This document shows positions 34,895 through 42,646 of a stretch of DNA of 64,000 nucleotides, piece after piece. This stretch comes from Pseudomonas muyukensis (GTDB lineage: Bacteria > Pseudomonadota > Gammaproteobacteria > Pseudomonadales > Pseudomonadaceae). Every line of letters starts with the position of its first letter. Positions within the stretch are counted from its first letter, which is position 1. A program made the position numbers and the translations under genes. The notes under the pieces are model-generated. The model saw only the letters and a program-made list of their open reading frames with translations. It did no database searches and was not told the DNA's origin. The DNA lies in contig NZ_CP077073.1 of assembly GCF_019139535.1 (NCBI RefSeq), positions 571,501-635,500 on the forward strand. The letters are read 5' to 3'.

Positions 34895-36484
34895 CTACTT
34901 CACGTCCGGCGGGGTCTGGAAGGTGTGGTAAGGCGCCGGCGACGGCACCGACCACTCCAGGCCCTCGGCGCCATCCCAGGGCTTGGCCGGGGCCGGCGCG
35001 CCACCACGGATGCACTTGATGACAATGAACAGGAAGAACACCTGCGTGGCACCGAAGATGAACGCGCCGATCGACGAGACCATGTTGAAGTCGGCGAACT
35101 GCAGGTTGTAGTCCGGGATACGCCGCGGCATGCCGGCCAAGCCGACGAAGTGCATGGGGAAGAAGGCCAGGTTCATGCCGACGAACGACAGCCAGAAGTG
35201 CAGCTTGGCCAGGGTTTCGTCGTACATGTGCCCGGTCCACTTGGGCAGCCAGTAGTAGGCCGAGGCGAAGATGCCGAAGATCGCTCCGGGCACCAGCACG
35301 TAGTGGAAGTGCGCCACCACGAAGTAGGTGTCGTGGTACTGGAAGTCGGCCGGGGCAATGGCCAGCATCAGCCCGGAGAAGCCGCCGATGGTGAACAGGA
35401 TGACGAAGGCGATGGCGAACAGCATCGGTGCTTCGAAGGTCAGCGAGCCTTCCCACATGGTGCTGACCCAGTTGAACACCTTCACCCCGGTGGGCACCGC
35501 AATCAGCATGGTGGCGTACATGAAGAACAGCTCGCCGACCACCGGAATGCCGACCACGAACATGTGGTGGGCCCAGACGATGAACGACAGGAAGGCGATC
35601 GCCCCGGTGGCGTAGACCATCGAGGTGTAGCCGAACAGCGGCTTGCGCGAGAACGCCGGGATGATCGAGCTGACCGCGCCGAAGGCCGGCAGGATCATGA
35701 TGTACACCTCGGGGTGGCCGAAGAACCAGAACACATGCTGGAACAACACCGGGTCGCCGCCGCCGGCGGCACTGAAGAAGCTGGTGCCGAAATGGATGTC
35801 CATCAGCATCATGGTCACCACCCCGGCCAGCACCGGCATCACTGCGATCAGCAAAAACGCGGTGATCAGCCAGGTCCAGACGAACAGCGGCATCTTCATC
35901 AGGGTCATGCCCGGGGCGCGCAGGTTGAGAATGGTGGCGATCACGTTGATCGCACCCATGATCGAGCTGATGCCCATCAGGTGGATGGCGAAGATGAAGA
36001 AGGTCACGCTGGCCGGGGCGTAGGTGGTCGACAGCGGGGCGTAGAAGGTCCAGCCGAAGTTCGGCCCGCCGCCGGGGCTGAACAGGGTCGAGACCAACAG
36101 CAGAAACGCCGCCGGCAGCAGCCAGAAGCTGAAGTTGTTCATCCGCGGCAGGGCCATGTCGGGCGCGCCGATCATCAGCGGGATCATCCAGTTGGCCAGG
36201 CCGACGAAGGCCGGCATCACCGCGCCGAACACCATGATCAGGCCGTGCATGGTGGTCATCTGGTTGAAGAACGCAGGCTCCACGATCTGCAACCCGGGCT
36301 GGAACAGCTCGGCGCGTATCACCATGGCGAACGAGCCGCCGAGCAGGAACATACAGAAGGCGAACCACAGGTACATCGTGCCGATGTCCTTGTGGTTGGT
36401 GGTCAGTACCCAGCGCATCAGGCCCTTGGCCGGGCCGTGGGCGTGCTCATGGCCGGGGGCGTGGTCGTCGATCACTGCACTCAT
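34895..36484 (-). CDS. coxA: cytochrome c oxidase subunit I
   Basis: 529 residues, twelve membrane helices. Ligands visible: the haem a histidine in MHGLIMVFGAV, the CuB/haem a3 cluster in FGHPEVYIMILPAFG (with the cross-linked tyrosine), WAHHMFVVG, and VAHFHYVLV. K- and D-channel type residues are those of A-type aa3 oxidases. It reduces oxygen to water and pumps protons. It follows coxB with a 43-base gap. Confidence 0.96.
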   Translation of the reverse strand: MSAVIDDHAPGHEHAHGPAKGLMRWVLTTNHKDIGTMYLWFAFCMFLLGGSFAMVIRAELFQPGLQIVEPAFFNQMTTMHGLIMVFGAVMPAFVGLANWMIPLMIGAPDMALPRMNNFSFWLLPAAFLLLVSTLFSPGGGPNFGWTFYAPLSTTYAPASVTFFIFAIHLMGISSIMGAINVIATILNLRAPGMTLMKMPLFVWTWLITAFLLIAVMPVLAGVVTMMLMDIHFGTSFFSAAGGGDPVLFQHVFWFFGHPEVYIMILPAFGAVSSIIPAFSRKPLFGYTSMVYATGAIAFLSFIVWAHHMFVVGIPVVGELFFMYATMLIAVPTGVKVFNWVSTMWEGSLTFEAPMLFAIAFVILFTIGGFSGLMLAIAPADFQYHDTYFVVAHFHYVLVPGAIFGIFASAYYWLPKWTGHMYDETLAKLHFWLSFVGMNLAFFPMHFVGLAGMPRRIPDYNLQFADFNMVSSIGAFIFGATQVFFLFIVIKCIRGGAPAPAKPWDGAEGLEWSVPSPAPYHTFQTPPDVK

Positions 36485-36527
36485 GTCCTGTCTCCTGCAA
36501 TCCGTTGATTGCCGCGAGTGAGCCGGT

Positions 36528-37655
36528 TCATTGGCCTTCGGCCTGCTTGAGCGCCAGCACGTCCTTCGGCGTGACCATGTCGCCCTTGTTGTTGCCCCAG
36601 GCGTTGCGCTCGTAGGTGACCACGGCGGCGATATCGACTTCCGAGAGCTGCTTGCCGAAGGCGGCCATGGCGGTGCCCGGCTTGCCGTGGAAGACGATGC
36701 CCAGGTGGCCTTCCTTCGGCCCGGTGGCGATCTTCGAGCCCTTGAGCGCCGGGAACATTGGCGGCAGGCCCTGGCCCTCGGCCTGGTGACAGGCCACGCA
36801 GGTGGTGTGGTAAACCTTGTCGCCGCGCTCGACCAGCTCTTCGAGCGTCCATTCCTTGCTGGTCAGCTCCTTGAGCTTGGCGGCCTCGGCCTTGCGCTCG
36901 CCGAGCCAGGTTTCGTAGTCGGCCTTGGACTTGACCTCGACCACGACCGGCATGAAGCCGTGGTCCTTGCCGCACAGTTCGGTGCACTGGCCGCGGTAGA
37001 TGCCGGGCTTCTCGATACGCGTCCAGGCCTCGTTGACGAAGCCTGGGATGGCATCACGCTTGACCGCGAAGGCCGGCACCCACCAGGAGTGGATCACGTC
37101 GGCGGCGGTCACCAAAAAGCGCACCTTGGCCCCCACCGGCAACACCAGCGGCTGGTCCACTTCGAGCAGGTAGTGCTCATCCTTGGGCGCCTTGTTGTGA
37201 ATTTGATCGGCGGGGGTGGCCAGGTTGCTGAAGAACTCGACGTCCTGGCCCAGGTACTTGTAGTGCCATTTCCACTGGTAGCCGGTGACCTGGATATCGA
37301 TGTCCGATTCGCTGGCGTCGTAGATGTCGATCAGGGTCTTGGTCGCCGGGATGGCCATGGCCACGAGGATCAGAAAGGGCACCACGGTCCAGAGGATCTC
37401 GACCCAGGTGTGCTCGTGGAAGTGCGCCGGTTGCTGGCCGGTGGAGCGGCGGTGGATGACCATCGACCAGAACATCGCGCCGAACACCACGATGCCGATG
37501 ATCACGCAGATCCAGAAGATGGTCATGTGCAGGTCGAACACGGCGTGGGAGACGTCCGTCGCCCCGGGGGCCATGTTCACCGTCCATGCGGCGTGTGCCT
37601 GTCCGAATACCGACCACAGCAACAGGCCCATCCAGACATGTGGATGTCGCATCAT
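36528..37655 (-). CDS. coxB: cytochrome c oxidase subunit II with fused cytochrome c domain
   Basis: 375 residues. A signal peptide (GLLLWSVFGQAHA) is followed by two membrane helices, then a cupredoxin domain with the CuA site: VIHSWWVPAFAVK and CTELCGKDHGFM. A C-terminal class I cytochrome c domain (about 270-375) has CVACH at about 288 and a likely methionine ligand. The fusion makes this a caa3-like subunit II, as in other pseudomonads. It is the first gene of the oxidase cluster, so the promoter lies in the 381-base region upstream. Confidence 0.95.
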   Translation of the reverse strand: MMRHPHVWMGLLLWSVFGQAHAAWTVNMAPGATDVSHAVFDLHMTIFWICVIIGIVVFGAMFWSMVIHRRSTGQQPAHFHEHTWVEILWTVVPFLILVAMAIPATKTLIDIYDASESDIDIQVTGYQWKWHYKYLGQDVEFFSNLATPADQIHNKAPKDEHYLLEVDQPLVLPVGAKVRFLVTAADVIHSWWVPAFAVKRDAIPGFVNEAWTRIEKPGIYRGQCTELCGKDHGFMPVVVEVKSKADYETWLGERKAEAAKLKELTSKEWTLEELVERGDKVYHTTCVACHQAEGQGLPPMFPALKGSKIATGPKEGHLGIVFHGKPGTAMAAFGKQLSEVDIAAVVTYERNAWGNNKGDMVTPKDVLALKQAEGQ

Positions 37656-38036
37656 TGCGGGTTCCCCTTATCGTTCTTGTAGTCCCGGAGGCGTGGACGA
37701 CCTGCTACGACAAAGGGGGGAACGGCGGCCAAGACTGCCTGGCTTCGACGACCGAGCCCCCTGCTAAAGGCAGTCGGGCCTCATCAACGAATCACGTTTC
37801 ACCGGGAGTATAGCCACCGACCAATGGCGCGCAACGCAGGGCATGAAATCAACTTCATGAAACCAAACGTTTGCGCTGAAAGCCCCATGAATACTGGGCT
37901 CTGGCACAATGATGGCATAGTGATATAGCGAATTTCCTACACGTGTCTCAGTGATATAACAAATGCGTCTTAGCCATTCTCGTAAGCAAGCTAACTTAGT
38001 GTCTTCCGTTTGTAACGCCTTGTCCCTGGAGTTGTC
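37656..38036. promoter_or_regulatory. 381-base intergenic region between coxB and the divergent gene
   Basis: It must hold the promoter of the oxidase cluster (minus) and of the gene at 38037 (plus). A GG-N10-GC element, TGGCAC-N5-TGGCA at 37902-37917 on the plus strand, matches a sigma-54 promoter except one base of the -12 box. No protein-coding frame in it is convincing. Confidence 0.45.
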
Positions 38037-38678
38037 ATGAACATCGCTGCTGTACGCGAGCAGATCGAAAATGCCCATCAACACGAACGCCAGACCGGCC
38101 AATTGAAGCAACGCCTCGAGCAGCAACTGCCGCATTTGCATCCTTCGATTCAGCTACCCCAGCAGGACGCACAGGGTACTTTGGCGCGCTTCGTCGGCGC
38201 CTATATCAACGAGGTACCGGAACTGCTCGAAGCCGCGCACACAGTGGCAGTCGAGGCCGGTATCGAGTCGCAGATCAAACCGGTGCTGAAGATCGCCGAA
38301 GCCTACTTCCTGCAGCCGCCGAGCGTGATGGCCGGACAGGTCGGGCTGGACTGCCTGCTGGACGAGGCCTACCTGGCCCATCGCCTGGTGGAGGAGGTCA
38401 ACGACCTGTATATCCGCCACCTGAAGCAGCCGTTGATCCCGGTGGACACCACCGTCGCCAACCTGATCGCCCACCAGCTGATCGGCGAGACCTTCGCCAA
38501 CCAGCTGGATGAGGTGGTGCATCACTCGGTGGACGAAATGCTCAGCGAGGAGAGCTTTGCCGTGGAGTCGGTGGAGGCCTACCGCGACAAGCTGTCGAGC
38601 CCGGCCACTGGCCAGGCCTGGAAGCGCTGGCCGTGCCTGTCGCGCCAGCTGGGTGTGGAGTTGGGGCAATCGGCCTGA
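38037..38678 (+). CDS. hypothetical protein (PA0104-like)
   Basis: 213 residues, soluble and mostly helical (MNIAAVREQIENAHQHERQTGQLKQRLEQQLPHLH is written in two helices). The middle contains EVPELLEAAHTVAVEAGIES and a run of acidic helical segments; a LLDEAYLAHRLVEEVNDLYI stretch and IGETFANQLDEVVHHSVDE follow. I do not recognise a family. Position next to a SulP-carbonic anhydrase pair matches PA0104 of P. aeruginosa from memory. A sigma-54-like promoter lies 120 bases upstream. No signal peptide. Confidence 0.75.
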   Translation: MNIAAVREQIENAHQHERQTGQLKQRLEQQLPHLHPSIQLPQQDAQGTLARFVGAYINEVPELLEAAHTVAVEAGIESQIKPVLKIAEAYFLQPPSVMAGQVGLDCLLDEAYLAHRLVEEVNDLYIRHLKQPLIPVDTTVANLIAHQLIGETFANQLDEVVHHSVDEMLSEESFAVESVEAYRDKLSSPATGQAWKRWPCLSRQLGVELGQSA

Positions 38679-38693
38679 GTAACATTCGATATT

Positions 38694-38784
38694 GCCGGGG
38701 CTGCTGCGCAAGGCCGCGCCTGCAGGGGCACGCGCGCTCCTGTAGGAGCGGCCTTGTGTCGCGAAAGGGCCGCAAAGCGGCCCC
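38694..38784. repeat. REP pair, first unit internally deleted
   Basis: The first unit (38694-38727) joins GGGGCTGCTGCGC directly to AAGGCCGCGCCTGCAGG, losing the central TCGCGACAC. The second (38740-38784) is complete, CTGTAGGAGCGGCCTTGTGT to GCGGCCCC. Confidence 0.85.
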
Positions 38785-38798
38785 AGCAATCTGCCAGG

Positions 38799-40334
38799 CT
38801 AAACCCCAACCCCCGCCGTCGTGCGCAACCGTCCCTCGACCCGCCGCTTCAACCGCCGCTGCTCAAGCACCAGCCGCGTGCCCTTGGCCGCCTGGCTGCG
38901 CCCCCAGTCTTCCAGCAGTTCCAGGCAGGCATGGTCGATGTAGCTCAGGTTGCCCAGCGGTACATGCAGCGTGGTCCCTGGCGGCACGCCATCGAGCACC
39001 TGGGTCAGCGCCGGCACCTTGAGAAAAGTCGCCGCACCGCTCAGGCGCAGCTCCATGTGCCCCGGCTCGCCCAGGCTCACCAGGGCAATCTTCAACCGCG
39101 CCGCCTTCAACGCCAGCTTCAGCAAGGTGAGGGCAAAGCCCAGCAGCACACCGGTCAGCAGGTCGGTGAAGATGATCGCCAACGCCGTCGCCGCATAGGT
39201 GAACATCGGCATCCGTCCATATCGGCCCAGCCCCCGGAACGCCTTGAAGTCGACTAGCTTCACGCCGGTATAGACCAGCACGCCGGCCAGGCTGGCCACC
39301 GGAATCTGCTGCAGCAGGCTGCCCAGCACCACCACGAACGCCAGTAGCCACAAGCCATGCAGGATCGCCGAGGCGCGGGTTTGCGCGCCGGCCTGCACAT
39401 TGGCCGAGCTGCGCACGATCACCCCGGTCATCGGCAGCGCACCGAGCACGCCGCACAGCATGTTGCCGATGCCCTGTGCCGACAGCTCACGGTCGAAGTC
39501 CGAGCGCTGGCCACTGTGCATGCGGTCCACCGCCGCCGCCGACAACAGGGTCTCGGCACTGGCGATGAAGGCCAGGGCGAAGGCGGCCACCAGCAGGCTC
39601 GGGTCAGCCAGCGCCAACAGGTCGTCCGGGCGCAGCCAGTCGATGGCCTCGGACAAGTCGGCCGGCACTTGCACGCGGTTGACCGGCAGCGCCAGCCACA
39701 GGCTGGTGGCCGTCATCGCCGCCACCCCGAGCAAGGCCCCCGGCACGCACCGCAACCGCTGCGGCCGCCAGCGCTCCCAGCCGCACATGATGGCAATGGT
39801 ACCCAGGCCCAGGGCGCCGGCCTGCCAGCCATTGCCCGCGCTTTCCAGCGCCAGGGCCGCAGCCAGTGTCGCAGGGAAACCCAGCAGGTTATCCACACCT
39901 GAAGGCTGCGGCGCCGAGTCGAACATCACATGCACCTGGGACAGCACGATCAGCACGCCGATACCGGCGAGCATGCCGTACACCACCGCCGGCGCCGTCA
40001 CCCGGAACCAGCAGCCCAGGCGCAGGCGCCCGGCCAACAGTTGCAACACACCGGCCAGTAGCAGGATCGGCCCAAGCATGGCCACGCCGTGCTGGCGCAC
40101 CAGCTCGAACACCAGCACCGCCAGGCCCGCGGCCGGGCCGCTGACCTGCAGCGGCGAGCCCGCCAGGAAACCCACCACGATACCGCCGATGATGCCGGTG
40201 ATCAGGCCCTTGGCCGGCGGCATGCCGGAGGCGATGGCGATGCCCATGCACAAGGGCAGGGCGACCAGGAACACCACCACCGAGGCCAGCAATTCGCGCG
40301 GCAATGCCGCTTTGATCTGTGTCTTGTTCACCAT
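38799..40334 (-). CDS. SulP-family anion transporter with STAS domain
   Basis: 511 residues. About ten to twelve membrane helices begin LLASVVVFLVALPLCMGIAIASGMPPAKGLITGIIGG, and SulP signatures such as VSGPAAGLAVLVFELV and GMLAGIGVLIVL follow. A short C-terminal STAS-like domain (about 430-500) is present. SulP proteins carry sulfate, bicarbonate or dicarboxylates. The next gene upstream on the strand encodes a beta carbonic anhydrase, so bicarbonate is the likeliest substrate; sulfate cannot be excluded. A 189-base gap separates the two. Confidence 0.85.
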   Translation of the reverse strand: MVNKTQIKAALPRELLASVVVFLVALPLCMGIAIASGMPPAKGLITGIIGGIVVGFLAGSPLQVSGPAAGLAVLVFELVRQHGVAMLGPILLLAGVLQLLAGRLRLGCWFRVTAPAVVYGMLAGIGVLIVLSQVHVMFDSAPQPSGVDNLLGFPATLAAALALESAGNGWQAGALGLGTIAIMCGWERWRPQRLRCVPGALLGVAAMTATSLWLALPVNRVQVPADLSEAIDWLRPDDLLALADPSLLVAAFALAFIASAETLLSAAAVDRMHSGQRSDFDRELSAQGIGNMLCGVLGALPMTGVIVRSSANVQAGAQTRASAILHGLWLLAFVVVLGSLLQQIPVASLAGVLVYTGVKLVDFKAFRGLGRYGRMPMFTYAATALAIIFTDLLTGVLLGFALTLLKLALKAARLKIALVSLGEPGHMELRLSGAATFLKVPALTQVLDGVPPGTTLHVPLGNLSYIDHACLELLEDWGRSQAAKGTRLVLEQRRLKRRVEGRLRTTAGVGV

Positions 40335-40523
40335 GACGCTCCTTTCTCAAGTTCACGGCCATTCCTCTGGCCGCAGGCACGGGGATCCCTGAGTCGCGCG
40401 CAGGCGCGGGCCGCCAGCAAGCTTGCCGGCAAGGTGTCCAGGGAAATTCAAGGCAGGCGAAGGCCGCGCCGCACCCATCGGGTGCAGCCGGCAATCAAGG
40501 TTGTTGCAGCGTGGTCGGGTCGC

Positions 40524-41243
40524 TTAGTAGCGGCCTCTCGGAGTAGCGGAGGGGATCGACTCGCCGGCCGTCAGCGGCAGGAAGCGGTCGCTGGCGGCAT
40601 CGTAGGCTTCGATCTGGCTGGTTTCGATGTCGTAGATCCAGCCATGGATATGCAGCTGCCCGGCCGCCAGGCGCGAGGCCACCGATGGGTGGGTGCGCAG
40701 GTGATGCAGCTGGGCGATGACGTTTTCCTTGGTCAGCAGTTGCATGCTTTCGTGCTCGCTGCCGCAGGAGCAGTTGTCCTCGATCACCGTGCGCGCGACT
40801 TCGGCATGGCGCAGCCAGGCGGCAACGGTGGGCATCTTGTCCAGCGAATGCGGGTTGAGCACCGCACGCATGGCGCCGCAGTCAGAGTGGCCGCAAATGA
40901 TGATGTGGTGCACGCCCAGGGCCAGTACCGCGTATTCGATGGCACTCGATACACCACCGTTCATCTGCCCATAAGGCGGTACGACGTTGCCGACGTTACG
41001 GGTGACGAACAGGTCGCCCGGCGAGCTCTGGGTGATCAGCTCGGGGACGATGCGCGAGTCGGCGCAGGTGATGAACATGGCGCGCGGCTTCTGCGCGGTG
41101 GCCAGCTTCTTGAACAGCTCCTGCTGCTCGGGGAAGACTTCGGTGTGAAACCGCAGGAAGCCGTCGACGATATGCTTCATGGCGGCTTCGGCGCTTTCGG
41201 CGGGCGCAGCCGGGACGACCTTGGAGGGGTCCTTGACGGGCAT
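40524..41243 (-). CDS. beta-class carbonic anhydrase
   Basis: 239 residues. Zinc and catalytic motifs: CADSRIVPE (C and the Asp-Arg dyad) and GHSDCGAM (H and C ligands), as in type II beta carbonic anhydrases. It interconverts carbon dioxide and bicarbonate in the cytoplasm. The N-terminus MPVKDPSKVVPAAPAESAEAA is a short extension without a signal sequence. Upstream of a SulP gene on the same strand, it probably works with that carrier. Confidence 0.92.
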   Translation of the reverse strand: MPVKDPSKVVPAAPAESAEAAMKHIVDGFLRFHTEVFPEQQELFKKLATAQKPRAMFITCADSRIVPELITQSSPGDLFVTRNVGNVVPPYGQMNGGVSSAIEYAVLALGVHHIIICGHSDCGAMRAVLNPHSLDKMPTVAAWLRHAEVARTVIEDNCSCGSEHESMQLLTKENVIAQLHHLRTHPSVASRLAAGQLHIHGWIYDIETSQIEAYDAASDRFLPLTAGESIPSATPRGRY

Positions 41244-41365
41244 GATTCATCCTCTTGGCGGTTTGTTGAAAGTGAATGCCATGTTACCGGGGAAAGATTG
41301 CAGTGACGCGGGGATTTAGATGACACGCACGGGTAAATAATCACAGTCGCTGCGGACTGATGACT

Positions 41366-41399
41366 TACGCTAGCGTAGGAAACTTAACTGAAACTTAAT
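41366..41399 (+). promoter_or_regulatory. palindrome and tandem CTTAA repeats, PmrA-box-like
   Basis: TACGCTAGCGTA (41366-41377) is a perfect 12-base palindrome. Next to it CTTAAC-N5-CTTAAT (41383-41399) repeats at 11-base spacing, the layout of PmrA-type response-regulator boxes. It lies in the 278 bases between the carbonic anhydrase start and the radical SAM gene end; no plus-strand gene follows, so the assignment is weak. Confidence 0.35.
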
Positions 41400-41521
41400 T
41401 GCGAACACTCTGGAACTGGCGTCCTAGAGCGGTTTGGCGGGATCTGGATAATAGCAAAAAAGCATCAGTTGCCAAGGGTCATGAGCAGAATTATCGGCTT
41501 ACCCCAGCCCAACTGATGTTA

Positions 41522-42580
41522 TCAAAACAACGCCATCTGGCCGCCTGGCGGGCAGAAGGCGCTGCAATCGAGCCTCACCTGCTCGCGAGCTTCGAAGCCC
41601 AATCGCCTGGCAGCCTTGGCAAAGCGCTGCGCCAGCAGTTCGGCAAACACGCCTTCACCGCGCATCCGCGCCCCAAACCGGCTGTCGTACAGCTCGCCGC
41701 CACGGCTTTGGCGAATCAGGCTCAGTACATGGGTGGCGCGTTGCGGGTAATGATCGTGCAACCACTGCTCGAATAGCGGCGCCACCTCCAGCGGCAGGCG
41801 CAGCAGCATGTACGCCGCGCTCTGCGCCCCGGCCTCCCTGGCCGCCTCCAACAGATGCTCCAGCTCGCTGTCGTTGATCATCGGGATCATCGGCGAACAC
41901 AGCACGCCCACCGGCACCCCGGCCTCACGCAGCACGCGGATCGCCCGCAGTCGCGCCTTGGGCGCCGCTGCCCGTGGCTCCAGGGTGCGCTTGAGTTCGT
42001 CGTCGAGGGTAGTCAGGCTGATCATCACCCGCGCCAGGCGTTGGCTGGCCAGTTCGGCCAGCAGGTCGAGGTCGCGCAGCACCAGCGAGCCCTTGGTGAC
42101 GATGGTCACCGGGTGGCGGTAGCGCAGCAGCACCTCCAGCAGGCGCCGGGTCAGTTGCTGTTCGCGCTCGATGGGCTGGTAAGGGTCGGTGTTGGAACCC
42201 AGGTTGATCGGCGCACAGGCATAGCCCGGCTTGCTCAGCTGTTGCTCGAGCACCTCGGCGGCGTTGGTCTTGGCGATCAGCTTGGTCTCGAAGTCCAGGC
42301 CAGGGGAGAGGTCCCAATAGGCATGGCTGGGGCGGGCGTAGCAGTAGATGCAGCCATGCTCGCAGCCACGGTAGGGATTGATGGCGCGGTCGAAAGGCAG
42401 GTCGGGCGAGGTGTTGCGGCTGATGATGGTCCTGGCCGCTTCCACTCGCACTTCGGTGCCCTGGGTGGACGGAACCTCCTGGTGCCAGCCGTCGTCCTCC
42501 ACCACCGACAGGCGTGGGGCGAAGCGGTTGTGCGGGTTGTGAACCGTGCCACGGCCTCGTTGCGGTGCTGGCGGAATCAT
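41522..42580 (-). CDS. PA0069-family radical SAM protein
   Basis: 352 residues from the ATG at 42580 (MIPPAPQRGRGTVHNPHNRF). The radical SAM cluster is CEHGCIYCYARPSH (CxxxCxxC) near residue 95, followed by FETKLIAK and NLGSNTDPYQPIER, with a SplB-like organisation (spore photoproduct lyase relatives). Such proteins bind a 4Fe-4S cluster and cleave S-adenosylmethionine. The function of this subfamily is not established; a DNA-repair link is suggested by the LexA box directly upstream. Ends inside the intergenic region before the carbonic anhydrase gene. Confidence 0.88.
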   Translation of the reverse strand: MIPPAPQRGRGTVHNPHNRFAPRLSVVEDDGWHQEVPSTQGTEVRVEAARTIISRNTSPDLPFDRAINPYRGCEHGCIYCYARPSHAYWDLSPGLDFETKLIAKTNAAEVLEQQLSKPGYACAPINLGSNTDPYQPIEREQQLTRRLLEVLLRYRHPVTIVTKGSLVLRDLDLLAELASQRLARVMISLTTLDDELKRTLEPRAAAPKARLRAIRVLREAGVPVGVLCSPMIPMINDSELEHLLEAAREAGAQSAAYMLLRLPLEVAPLFEQWLHDHYPQRATHVLSLIRQSRGGELYDSRFGARMRGEGVFAELLAQRFAKAARRLGFEAREQVRLDCSAFCPPGGQMALF

Positions 42581-42586
42581 GAGCGG

Positions 42587-42620
42587 CCCCTTGTACTGTG
42601 TTTTTATACAGTACAAGGGG
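42587..42620 (-). promoter_or_regulatory. LexA (SOS) box inside a 34-base palindrome
   Basis: CTGT-N8-ACAG core (42596-42611) with TA and further matching bases on both sides: arms of 13 bases (CCCCTTGTACTGT and its complement) around an AT-rich 8-base centre. It is 7-40 bases upstream of the radical SAM start, and its gene-proximal arm contains AAGGGG, the probable Shine-Dalgarno. This predicts LexA repression and possibly an RNA hairpin that hides the ribosome binding site. Confidence 0.85.
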
Positions 42621-42646
42621 CTCGAGCAAACGGCCAGCGCCTTCGG

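Noticed and set aside
37764..38141. 125-residue minus-strand frame upstream of coxB
   Set aside because: Lies in the promoter region and overlaps the start of the divergent gene; composition does not look coding.
41399..41776. 125-residue plus-strand frame
   Set aside because: Its second half is antisense to the end of the radical SAM gene, no ribosome binding site and no known family.
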